From a virus, in the IMG/VR virus record IMGVR_UViG_3300020558_000022, positions 1 through 29,241 of that record: a stretch of 29,241 bases of DNA; one strand, given 5' to 3'. The position numbers were made by a program, and so were the translations under genes. Shown in pieces: positions 14,082 through 21,218 of this stretch; positions within the stretch are counted from its first letter, which is position 1; each line of letters opens with the position of its first letter. A model generated the notes under the pieces. The model was given only the letters and a program-made list of their open reading frames with translations, ran no database searches and had not been told where the DNA came from.

Positions 14082-14441
14082 TTATTTTTCAACAACAGAA
14101 TAAATTGTATCATGCTCATACAAAAACATCAGGCAACAAAGAGCATGAGCCAAGTGATGCTTGCCCGATTCTGGGTCAAGTTGTTCACCTTGTTTCCATG
14201 CCCACATGTGTCTTTGTAGTGCATCAAAATACCTACGTTTAGAATCATCAACATACTTCCAATTATCACGCTCATACTTTTGAGCACCAAATGTAAGAAC
14301 ATCTACGGTAGCTTCAAGTGCTTTTGGTGGCAGCAAACCATATTCCAGTTTACCACCATCAAACTTTCGACCTTGTTCCAACTCCAGTTTTGGTTCTATT
14401 GAAGGCGGAGTGTTTTCAAATTCTTCATCGAGTCTTGGCAT
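14082..14441 (-). CDS. MazZ-like dATP/dGTP pyrophosphohydrolase (DUF5664 family)
   Basis: A 119-residue member of the MazG-related family whose hallmark segments are all here: GRKFDGGKLEYGLLPPKAL (24-42), VDVLTFGAQKYERDNW (46-61), YFDALQRHMWAWKQGE (71-86) and ESGKHHLAHALCCLMFL (91-107). The family includes MazZ of 2-aminoadenine phages and removes pyrophosphate from dATP or dGTP. No purZ, datZ or dpoZ-type gene is in the window, so Z-DNA synthesis cannot be claimed. The ATG at 14441 shares its A with the glycosyltransferase stop. Together with two other MazG-type proteins it points to active dNTP pool editing. Confidence 0.85.
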   Translation of the reverse strand: MPRLDEEFENTPPSIEPKLELEQGRKFDGGKLEYGLLPPKALEATVDVLTFGAQKYERDNWKYVDDSKRRYFDALQRHMWAWKQGEQLDPESGKHHLAHALCCLMFLYEHDTIYSVVEK

Positions 14442-15256
14442 TATAGTCTCCCAGTATGTTCAGCAATTTTTGGCATGTTGCCAGTAAACGGATATGTTCC
14501 GATGTGTTGCGTTTTCATCCAAGGGCACAGATAGATTTGACCACCTAGTTTACGCCACAATTGACAGAACATGTAATCTTCACTCAGATAACGGTCAGAA
14601 CCACCACCTGTTGCAGAATCTTTGCTATCAATGATAGTGTCAAAGTATGCATGAATGTAACGTGAACCATCAAAGTTAGCCTGACCAACGTGGTCTGGTT
14701 TGTACCTCAATTGGGGATATGCCGCTTCCATTTTAGGGAACACTTCACGTTTAATCAGCATGTAACCAGTTCCGATTTCCAAAACTTCAAGCGGTTCGGT
14801 CACTTGAAACTGTGCAGTGCCTTTTACTACGTTGAACACATAATCACCAACAAGGTTCTCTAATTCACCAGGATTAATATCTGGATTCTTTTTGATTGCG
14901 TGAGCAATGTTTGACCAGTTAATGGATTTCTTAGGATAAGGTCCACCAATAACTTCCTTGTCAAGTGCAAGCAATGCTAGAACATCTTGGGGATTGTAGT
15001 GAATATCGGAGTCAATGAAAAGCAAATGCGTACAATCAGAACGCAAGAATTCATCAACCAAATAATTACGTGCCCGTGTAATTAGCGATTCGTTAAACAA
15101 GAAAGAGAATCTTGTTTCAACACCATATTTTGACATGACAGCCTGAAGGTCAAGACAAGACTTAACATACATGCCGTGTGCCATGCCACCGTACATTGGT
15201 GTCGCAATGAACAGTTTAGATTTTTTCAATTCATCAATTTTTACTTTTATTTCCAT
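14441..15256 (-). CDS. Glycosyltransferase-like protein, GT-A fold
   Basis: A 271-residue protein. The nucleotide-sugar fold begins at KLFIATPMYGG (14-24) and has the metal-binding DxD motif DSD at 82-84 in the segment HLLFIDSDIHYNP, followed by VIGGPYPKK and a late acidic segment (YLSEDYMFCQLWRKLGG, about 223-239) like the catalytic-base region of family 2 enzymes. No signal peptide or membrane helix is seen. The acceptor is unknown: modified phage DNA, host surface sugars or a virion protein are possible. No hydroxymethylcytosine synthesis gene is visible to support DNA glucosylation. It starts 15 bases after a strong terminator and has no obvious promoter of its own. Confidence 0.8.
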   Translation of the reverse strand: MEIKVKIDELKKSKLFIATPMYGGMAHGMYVKSCLDLQAVMSKYGVETRFSFLFNESLITRARNYLVDEFLRSDCTHLLFIDSDIHYNPQDVLALLALDKEVIGGPYPKKSINWSNIAHAIKKNPDINPGELENLVGDYVFNVVKGTAQFQVTEPLEVLEIGTGYMLIKREVFPKMEAAYPQLRYKPDHVGQANFDGSRYIHAYFDTIIDSKDSATGGGSDRYLSEDYMFCQLWRKLGGQIYLCPWMKTQHIGTYPFTGNMPKIAEHTGRL

Positions 15257-15270
15257 ATTACACCCATAAA

Positions 15271-15309
15271 CGAAAAGAGGAAGCGATACCTCTATATATC
15301 ACTTCCTCT
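15271..15309 (-). terminator. Strong Rho-independent terminator after the winged-helix gene
   Basis: On the minus strand a 13-base stem (one G-U pair) with an 8-base loop, arms at 15309-15297 and 15288-15276, is followed by TTTTCGTTT. It closes the single-gene winged-helix unit 20 bases after its stop codon. Confidence 0.85.
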
Positions 15310-15328
15310 ATTCTATTTCACCAATAAA

Positions 15329-15607
15329 TTAGGCGAATGTGCTAACACCTTTAGCACGGAGTGCTTTGAAACCTTCTGCGATAACACGCTTGGTTGGCTG
15401 ACCAAGGCGGTAGAAGGAGATTTTGCGACCATCAGAGAGGGTGCGAGTATTGGTGTAGATAGCATGGCCATCTTCACGCAACTCAGCGATACGAGCCGCA
15501 ACGTTGGTAACACCGAAACGGGCACGGGCTTGTGCAACGGTGAAAGTGTTATAACCATTGGTCTTGCTCAGGGTAGCAAGCATTTTCTCTTTAACGGATT
15601 TAACCAT
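15329..15607 (-). CDS. Winged-helix DNA-binding protein
   Basis: A 92-residue basic protein. Residues about 4-75 form a winged helix: MLATLSKTNGYNTFTVAQA (helix 1 and turn), ARFGVTNVAARIAELREDG as helix-turn-helix with recognition helix NVAARIAELR, and HAIYTNTRTLSDGRKISFYRL as the wing. ATG 15607 has GGAG 7 bases upstream; the longer frame reads backward through the leader and is rejected. The gene has its own strong promoter and its own terminator, and is richer in G+C than most neighbours, so it is probably highly expressed and recently modular. A repressor or nucleoid-type role is likely; the inverted repeat at its promoter is a candidate self-binding site. Confidence 0.82.
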   Translation of the reverse strand: MVKSVKEKMLATLSKTNGYNTFTVAQARARFGVTNVAARIAELREDGHAIYTNTRTLSDGRKISFYRLGQPTKRVIAEGFKALRAKGVSTFA

Positions 15608-15678
15608 TATTTTACTCCATAATAAACAACCACACTTACATAAAAATCTGAGGGGTGGTCTTAGCCTCAAGATGAGTA

Positions 15679-15707
15679 ATAATAGCACAGCCAGAATGGT
15701 CTGTCAA
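15679..15707 (-). promoter_or_regulatory. Strong sigma70-like promoter of the winged-helix gene (TTGACA-17-TATTAT)
   Basis: TTGACA at 15707-15702 and TATTAT at 15684-15679 on the minus strand are 17 bases apart, and TGC precedes the -10 as an extended -10 element. It is the best promoter in the window. The implied leader is about 65 bases. The -35 box lies in the loop of the inverted repeat at 15690-15717. Confidence 0.8.
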
Positions 15708-15717
15708 CCATTCTGGC
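15690..15717 (-). repeat. 10-bp perfect inverted repeat around the -35 box
   Basis: GCCAGAATGG and its complement CCATTCTGGC flank an 8-base loop that carries TTGACA. It lies 12 bases after the stop of the AAA+ gene but has no U-run behind it, so it may be an operator for a dimeric regulator, a weak terminator, or both. Confidence 0.7.
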
Positions 15718-15728
15718 GGCAGAATTAA

Positions 15729-16889
15729 TTAAAAAGGAATTTCATCATCTACATTTACCGTTACCGCAACAGGAACATCCGGCACGGCAGGCTTGTTAGC
15801 TTCAGCATCAAGCTTGGTGTACAAGTCAAGGAAAGACATTTTAGTATCAGTGTCGAAACGATTCAGACAGAGACTAACTGCTTTCAGGCGGTCACCATGT
15901 ACGCCGTAGGTCTTGACAATGTGAACCAGTCGGCGAGTGGAGATAATCTCATCACAACCACCTTCAAGGAAGGTTTTGCGGGTAATATCTGCCCAAGACA
16001 CAAGCATATCGGCAAATTTGTCATCTTCACGACCAACAGTCGCCAGTTCTTTCTTGATGATTTTCTTTTCAACATTGACAGGAGGATATTCCTGTTCATA
16101 CGTATTCAAGAAACGTTCCAAGAAAGCTTCGTTCAGTACGTTGGTAAACATATAACGACCATCATCGGAGCCTTTACCTTTGGTGTTTGCAGTAGCAACA
16201 ATCGTAAAGCCTTCAGCAGGTGCAACCAATTCGTTTTTCTTCTTCAAAAGAAAAGGCTTGCCCTCAAGGACCCGCTGCAAACAGGAAAGATTCTGAGCAC
16301 CGTAGTCAATCTCATCGATACAGAGAACAGCACCTTGGCGAGCCGCAACAGTCACGGGACCATCACGCCATTCCATCTGACCATTGATAAGAACATAGTT
16401 ACCAAGCAAATCACCCTCATCAGTATCAGGCGTCATAGACACGCAAACGAATTTACGTTTAGTCTTGGCGCAGGCCTGTTCAACGGACATAGTTTTACCG
16501 TTGCCTGATTGACCAGTAATAAAGATGGGAAAGAATTGATTGCTATTGAAAATGGAAATCAAGTCATCAAAGTTACCGAAAGGAACATAATTCTTGTAAG
16601 ATTTCGGAACAAGATTCTCAGTTTCAAGGTCGGTCACTACGTTACCGATACGTTTCGGCTCAGCCACGGTTTCTATTTTTTTCATAGGCAAAACTTGTGC
16701 AGTAAGTGCAGGAACTTTATACAGTCCACGACCAGCACGGTTATTAACATCTTTCATGTACCATTGAGGAAGGCTCAAGTCATTTTCGGCACACAAATCC
16801 TTAATTTCATTTAGGCTCAGAACAGACTTACCGGTTGCAGAAGCAAGGGAAAGAAACTTCTCACGGATTTCAGTGTTCACAGTACGCAT
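15729..16889 (-). CDS. cobS: CobS/MoxR-like AAA+ ATPase
   Basis: A 386-residue AAA+ ATPase. An N-terminal helical region (about 1-60, SLNEIKDLCAENDLSL and NNRAGRGLYKVP) resembles a winged-helix/CobS N-domain; Walker A is GQSGNGKT at 126-133, Walker B LCIDEID at 189-195, sensor-1 ATANT at 232-236 and the arginine motif FLERF at 256-260. CobS is the ATPase partner of the VWA protein CobT in cobaltochelatase and is common in T4-like cyanophages; the CobT-like partner is the adjacent upstream gene. ATG 16889 has GGAG 9 bases upstream. A chaperone or remodelling role in phage particles or host proteins is an alternative to cobalt chelation, since no CobN is here. Confidence 0.9.
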   Translation of the reverse strand: MRTVNTEIREKFLSLASATGKSVLSLNEIKDLCAENDLSLPQWYMKDVNNRAGRGLYKVPALTAQVLPMKKIETVAEPKRIGNVVTDLETENLVPKSYKNYVPFGNFDDLISIFNSNQFFPIFITGQSGNGKTMSVEQACAKTKRKFVCVSMTPDTDEGDLLGNYVLINGQMEWRDGPVTVAARQGAVLCIDEIDYGAQNLSCLQRVLEGKPFLLKKKNELVAPAEGFTIVATANTKGKGSDDGRYMFTNVLNEAFLERFLNTYEQEYPPVNVEKKIIKKELATVGREDDKFADMLVSWADITRKTFLEGGCDEIISTRRLVHIVKTYGVHGDRLKAVSLCLNRFDTDTKMSFLDLYTKLDAEANKPAVPDVPVAVTVNVDDEIPF

Positions 16890-16918
16890 TACAAATACTC
16901 CAAAATTTCAATACAAGT

Positions 16919-16947
16919 AGTATACAAGAAAAACACCACTCAGGCAA
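16919..16947 (-). promoter_or_regulatory. Promoter of the CobS-like gene (TTGCCT-17-TATACT)
   Basis: TTGCCT at 16947-16942 and TATACT at 16924-16919 on the minus strand are 17 bases apart. The -35 box has two mismatches to TTGACA and occupies the loop of the CobT-like gene's terminator, the same layout as at 9873-9906. Confidence 0.5.
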
Positions 16948-16956
16948 GTGGTGTTT
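16926..16956 (-). terminator. Rho-independent terminator of the CobT-like gene
   Basis: A perfect 10-base stem (AAACACCACT paired with AGTGGTGTTT) with a 6-base loop TGCCTG is followed by TTCTTG on the minus strand, five bases after the stop codon of the 753-residue gene. Confidence 0.85.
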
Positions 16957-16961
16957 ATGAT

Positions 16962-19223
16962 TTATGCCGCAATTTGCCCAATGAAGCGATTCACCAGGAC
17001 TCGGCTGACCTGTTTTTTCTTATTCATTTTCAGGAATGCATTCTTCAGTTTAGAAGGGGTAACATTGCCATCCACGGTAAGAACATCAGAATCCACACTC
17101 AAGTCTTTATCACCAGGAATCAAGAACATTGAATCGTAACCAGGATTATAAGAATCTAGGAACTTCTTTTCTTTGAGAATCGCAGTCAGTTCCTCAGTTT
17201 TCTCTAAACGTTTGTGGTAATCTGCATTCAAAGGAAACTTATGCCAAATCGATTCACCATCTTTGAAGTGATAACGGCGCATTACACCTTCTTTTGCGGA
17301 ACGACCACCACCAACAATGAAGAAACCCAAGATTTTTACATCAGTGGTTTTACGAAACCAATTGAACACTGCGACTCGCAAAGGACTATCAACATGAACG
17401 GTGTTATTTTCAAGTCGATAATCCGTTTTAGTTTCAGTATCACGAATAACAACATTGATTTTTTTCAAGTCGAAAGAATAAGCACCTTTAGGTGTCCAGT
17501 ATGCGTTAACCGTATCGGAATCACCATCATGAATAAGTGCCATGTTAACAATGTCAAGATGATTATTCTTCTTGAATTCTTGAACAATCGTTTTCATTGC
17601 AATGACAGACTCAATCATAGGAGTATGCGACAGCCTTTCAGACCAAGGAGAAGTAAACTTCCTTGAATACCTGTCAGTGTAGCATTCAGCCAATGCGACA
17701 AGATTGCGGACGCAACGGTTGAATTCTGCATTGCCAAGTTGGGAGTTCAAATACTCACGCAGGTAAACATTCGACATTTTCAATTCATTATTTTTCATAG
17801 TGAATGAAGAACGCGAACTACGATTATGGTCGATTCTGAATGAATCATCTTCATTACCAAAGCCGTAAACGACAAACGGAATATTAACTTTGCGGCAGAA
17901 CAATCCAAGAATCAAAATCTGTTCGATAGAGTTTGCCATGTTACCTGCCATAGAACCAGAACGGTCGAAAAGCAAAACAAGACCGTGCGACTTACCCTTA
18001 GGCACTCGCATGATTTTGCGGAAGATGTTGTCATCAATCTGATACTTGTAGATGCGAGAAACATCAATGTCACCGGTTTCAGAAACTTTTTGTTTCGCAA
18101 ACTTAGATGCAGCCTTACGCATTTCGAATTCTTTGGCTAGCAAAGAAATATAGCGGTCATTCCTTTGTTTAAAATCTTTAAAAAGCTTTTCCCGTTGCTC
18201 TTGTTTGTGCTTTTCTGTTTTGATTCCCCAATGTTCTTCAAGCAATTCATGCACACGTTTATAGGGTGTGATGATTTCGGAAAAGATAGGTTGAGGAAAA
18301 TTCAGATAGATAAACTCTTTTGAGGAATTATCAAGCAAAAGTGCTTCATTGTTTCGATAAGTTTCATCTGTTTCGCAAAACGGCTCATCATTACCACCAG
18401 AAGATTCTTTCGATTCTTTGTAACGATTAACAGAGTTACCTTGAGATTCTTTTTCTTCATCTTTTTCCGAAGATGACTTACCGCCACCACCAGAATTTTC
18501 AGATTCAGATTCTTCATCTTTTTTGTTGGTACTATTTTCTTCCAATTCAGATTCTTCATAGTCACCAAAATCGGATTCCGATTCTTCATCTTCAAAATTA
18601 TTTTCACTAAAACTGCCAGGCATAGCCATCTGTTTCAGTTGTGACTTTTGCATTTCTTCTTTAGCTTTTTCGAAGATTGCACCAGTCACGCGAACAACAT
18701 CATCCCACGTTTCGCAGGATTCAACTTCCTTAACAAGCTTTTCTTCTTCTTCGGTGAACTGAATGCCAAGGTTGTAACCACCCTTAGTGTAAAGATTCAG
18801 CCTATCGATAAAGGGTAGACGGTTGATATCACGATTTTTGATACCGAAAAAGTCACGCTCAAGCAACTGACCGTATGCGCGGACCATGGAAGGACGCAGA
18901 CCAGGAAACTTGCGTTTGATTTTCTTTTCGATACGTGCATCCTCAACAACATTGAGGAAGCCTTTGAAGTTTTTGGAGAATTTACCTTCAGCACCAACAA
19001 CAGCATTGTGCCAACCTTCTTCAGGTGTTTCCAGTGCGTGACCAACTTCATGACCAAGCAGAAGGTCATACAGGTCACCAGACATATCTGCCCAAATAGG
19101 ACAGTAAAGAACTCGGTTCTTTAGGTCAAACATAGCTGTGGACATTTTACGGTGTTCGACCGTAATGTTTTCCGCAGCCATCAACTTAGCGAGTTGGGAT
19201 TTTGATTCTTGAGTGTATTGCAT
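16962..19223 (-). CDS. cobT: CobT-like protein: HExxH metallopeptidase-like domain, acidic linker, VWA domain
   Basis: A 753-residue protein. Residues 54-97 hold LLGHEVGHALETPEEGW (H58, E59, H62) and NVVEDARIEKK with E94, which together look like a gluzincin-type zinc site. Residues about 205-282 are an extremely acidic, serine-rich linker. The C-terminal half has a VWA domain starting LVLLFDRSGSMAGNM with MIDAS D420, S422, S424. This architecture is that of CobT-like and related VWA proteins that work with MoxR/CobS ATPases; the partner is the next gene. The intact HExxH suggests that proteolysis is possible. Its ATG at 19223 lacks a visible ribosome binding site. It has its own promoter and terminator. 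Confidence 0.88.
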   Translation of the reverse strand: MQYTQESKSQLAKLMAAENITVEHRKMSTAMFDLKNRVLYCPIWADMSGDLYDLLLGHEVGHALETPEEGWHNAVVGAEGKFSKNFKGFLNVVEDARIEKKIKRKFPGLRPSMVRAYGQLLERDFFGIKNRDINRLPFIDRLNLYTKGGYNLGIQFTEEEEKLVKEVESCETWDDVVRVTGAIFEKAKEEMQKSQLKQMAMPGSFSENNFEDEESESDFGDYEESELEENSTNKKDEESESENSGGGGKSSSEKDEEKESQGNSVNRYKESKESSGGNDEPFCETDETYRNNEALLLDNSSKEFIYLNFPQPIFSEIITPYKRVHELLEEHWGIKTEKHKQEQREKLFKDFKQRNDRYISLLAKEFEMRKAASKFAKQKVSETGDIDVSRIYKYQIDDNIFRKIMRVPKGKSHGLVLLFDRSGSMAGNMANSIEQILILGLFCRKVNIPFVVYGFGNEDDSFRIDHNRSSRSSFTMKNNELKMSNVYLREYLNSQLGNAEFNRCVRNLVALAECYTDRYSRKFTSPWSERLSHTPMIESVIAMKTIVQEFKKNNHLDIVNMALIHDGDSDTVNAYWTPKGAYSFDLKKINVVIRDTETKTDYRLENNTVHVDSPLRVAVFNWFRKTTDVKILGFFIVGGGRSAKEGVMRRYHFKDGESIWHKFPLNADYHKRLEKTEELTAILKEKKFLDSYNPGYDSMFLIPGDKDLSVDSDVLTVDGNVTPSKLKNAFLKMNKKKQVSRVLVNRFIGQIAA

Positions 19224-19226
19224 AGA

Positions 19227-19266
19227 GATATCTAGAAGTTACGTATGGAGTGTAACTCAAGATATC
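19227..19266 (-). repeat. Interrupted inverted repeat over the -10 of the CobT-like gene promoter
   Basis: Arms GATATCT and AGATATC (7 bases) and inner arms GTTAC and GTAAC (5 bases) are separated by short mismatched segments around a 9-base centre that includes part of the -10 box. The dyad is centred at about 19247 and only its downstream half would be in the RNA, so it looks like an operator for a dimeric repressor rather than a leader structure. Confidence 0.5.
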
Positions 19267-19277
19267 GACCATGTCAA
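19249..19277 (-). promoter_or_regulatory. Sigma70-like promoter of the CobT-like gene (TTGACA-17-TACACT)
   Basis: TTGACA at 19277-19272 and TACACT at 19254-19249 on the minus strand are 17 bases apart, giving a leader of about 19 bases before the ATG. It lies in the 67-base gap after the DruA-like gene, which has no evident terminator. Confidence 0.7.
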
Positions 19278-19290
19278 GTACAGAGAAAGT

Positions 19291-20628
19291 TTATCTACCG
19301 ACCTGTTGTAGATACTTTTGTTTCGTTTCTTCCCAGGACATATAAATCAAGTCATCATAGAACAAGGTTTCATATGAAACATTGCCCTTTTTGACAAGTT
19401 GTTTTATTCGTCCCTTGGCGTGCTTTTCTTTCCAGATGTTGACCAAGGAATCATAGCTGGTATCGAAAGACTTTACAAGTTTATCCTCAGTTATTTCTTT
19501 CCGTAGGAATTCATTTGTGTTGTCGTACAGTGGGCTAAAGTAAATACCACGAGCGTGTTCGCTACGGATAAGTTCTTTAGGCACATTCATTTTGCCGTAG
19601 GTGAATGCGAGTGAACGATTCTTATGGTCACGCTTGAATGGTTGACCAGCAGGGTTCGTTGCAACATACCATTCAAAGTATTTCTCGGTATGATTTTTCT
19701 TCAACCACTGCTCAACATCTTTTCTAGCTTTTCTGCTAGGCTCAAATGATACGGAACCAGAAGTAAAGCCCATAGGTTTCCAATGGTCAAGATTGTCATA
19801 TTGACTTAGACCACCAGCTTTTGTTTTACCATACAATGAAGTTGTTGTGACACCAACAAGAACATCACCATATGTTTTCTTCCATAGTCGCTGAACTTCA
19901 TCGGACAAGCAAAGCAGTGCCAGCAATTTACCACCAACATAGTTGAAACCAAGAGGTTGGAAAGGAACAATTGTCGAACCAATCGCAGTATGATTAATCA
20001 TTCTGCCCTGAGTCTTTGTTTCTCTAGACCAACCAATGAAGTTATCTCTTGGTGTCAAGTCAAGAAAGTCGGATGAGATACAGATAACACCAAGATACTT
20101 ACCGCTTGCATCATCTTTGACAAGAAAGTTTAGATTTCTACCGATGTTGGAGTTGTTCTTCATTGTAGAAATAAATGTGCGTGTCGTGTTCCATAAAACA
20201 GGAAGTTCTTTGCTTCGCTTTGTGTCGTGTTTTACCACACTACCATCTATTCCTGTCGTGAAATTTGAACCCGAATCATCAGTGTATTCAAGCACAGGTT
20301 GAAGCTTGAGATAATCTTCAGGCGATTCTGGAATCCAGATATTCTCTTTAACAGAACGAATGATATCTTCCTGAGAAATATCGACAAGTTGATTCTCAAC
20401 ACCAAAGATGGTATTGGTTTCTACAGTAGGATACTTCTCATGAATCTCACACCACTTTTGATAGAGTGTGTACTCTTTAACGTCCATTTGTGAGACATAA
20501 CCAAGTTCACGAATGACTCTATCAGTCAGTTCTTTCTCATCTACATCACAAAAGGAATCGGTGGGATTTTGTGATGACCACTCATCCCATTGTTTTTGAA
20601 TATCTGGTGTCCAGTTTTCGCTACTCAT
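19291..20628 (-). CDS. DruA-like protein (DUF4338 family)
   Basis: A 445-residue protein whose central region (about 165-295) carries the features of the DUF4338 family: LVKDDASGKYLGVICISSDF, RDNFIGWSRETK, the small-residue stretch INHTAIGSTIVPFQ, then GGKLLALLCLSDEV, LWKKTYGD, and VTTTSLYG with a C-terminal HWKPMGFTSG. This family includes DruA of the bacterial Druantia anti-phage system, where its biochemical activity is unclear. Residues 1-110 and 330-445 are specific to this protein. No helicase-type druE neighbour is present. ATG 20628 overlaps the deformylase stop as ATGA. A defence-like, counter-defence or DNA-processing role is open. Confidence 0.8.
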   Translation of the reverse strand: MSSENWTPDIQKQWDEWSSQNPTDSFCDVDEKELTDRVIRELGYVSQMDVKEYTLYQKWCEIHEKYPTVETNTIFGVENQLVDISQEDIIRSVKENIWIPESPEDYLKLQPVLEYTDDSGSNFTTGIDGSVVKHDTKRSKELPVLWNTTRTFISTMKNNSNIGRNLNFLVKDDASGKYLGVICISSDFLDLTPRDNFIGWSRETKTQGRMINHTAIGSTIVPFQPLGFNYVGGKLLALLCLSDEVQRLWKKTYGDVLVGVTTTSLYGKTKAGGLSQYDNLDHWKPMGFTSGSVSFEPSRKARKDVEQWLKKNHTEKYFEWYVATNPAGQPFKRDHKNRSLAFTYGKMNVPKELIRSEHARGIYFSPLYDNTNEFLRKEITEDKLVKSFDTSYDSLVNIWKEKHAKGRIKQLVKKGNVSYETLFYDDLIYMSWEETKQKYLQQVGR

Positions 20629-21218
20629 TTGATTTTAGAAATTTTCCGAATAAGTTTTTTCTGCCTCTTTTTTGCCAACTCAAGTGCAAGAGGTCCAACT
20701 TTGTTAGTATACACTACTCCATTCATGTGGTCAAGCTCATGCTGGTAAACTTGTGCGGAAATACCTTCAAGTGTTGTGGTATTATATTCACCAAGATGGT
20801 CAAAATGTTCAACAACAATCTTTTTATACCTAGGAACATTGAGATACAAACCTGGGTATGACAGGCAACCTTCTCGCATTTTTTCTGGTTCACCGAAAGT
20901 TTCAACAATTTTAGGATTAATACAGACCATTTGAAATTCATCAGAACCCATAACGAACATACGGAATCTAATACCACATTGATTAGCCGATAAGCCAAGT
21001 CCGCCATAAGTTGTCATCGTCAACTTTAATTGCTTGATGAACTTTTGAATTTCTGGATTCATCACTTGTGACAAATCAAATTCTTCCATTCTCTCAGCAA
21101 GTTTAGGATGCCCATCGCTAAGAATCGGCAAAGGAAGAATTGGTTCTTCAACAACCCTTGTCGGCGCTGTCGTATTAATGACTAAAAAATCATCTTGTTG
21201 TGTTTCAACTACATTCAT
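20625..21218 (-). CDS. def: Peptide deformylase
   Basis: A 197-residue metal-dependent deformylase that removes N-formyl from nascent proteins. Motif 1 is GLGLSANQ at 73-80, motif 2 EGCLS at 116-120 (metal ligand C118) and motif 3 HELDH at 160-164 (H160, E161, H164), all intact. The length is slightly above the 150-190 typical of bacterial enzymes because of a short N-terminal extension. Deformylases are frequent in T4-like cyanophages, where they may favour processing of phage or host photosystem proteins. Start ATG 21218 overlaps the gp46 stop as ATGA. Confidence 0.95.
   Translation of the reverse strand: MNVVETQQDDFLVINTTAPTRVVEEPILPLPILSDGHPKLAERMEEFDLSQVMNPEIQKFIKQLKLTMTTYGGLGLSANQCGIRFRMFVMGSDEFQMVCINPKIVETFGEPEKMREGCLSYPGLYLNVPRYKKIVVEHFDHLGEYNTTTLEGISAQVYQHELDHMNGVVYTNKVGPLALELAKKRQKKLIRKISKIK

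Noticed and set aside
14441-15256. Hydroxymethylcytosine glucosyltransferase
   Set aside because: No dCMP hydroxymethylase is visible and the sequence reads as a generic GT-A protein rather than T4 Agt or Bgt.
15608-15688. 27-residue N-terminal extension of the winged-helix protein
   Set aside because: The extension would translate the leader, overlaps the -10 box region, is leucine-rich in an arbitrary way, and a good GGAG site precedes ATG 15607.
15897-16508. 203-residue open frame on the plus strand opposite the AAA+ gene
   Set aside because: It is antisense to the Walker B and sensor regions of a clear AAA+ protein and shows no coding features of its own.
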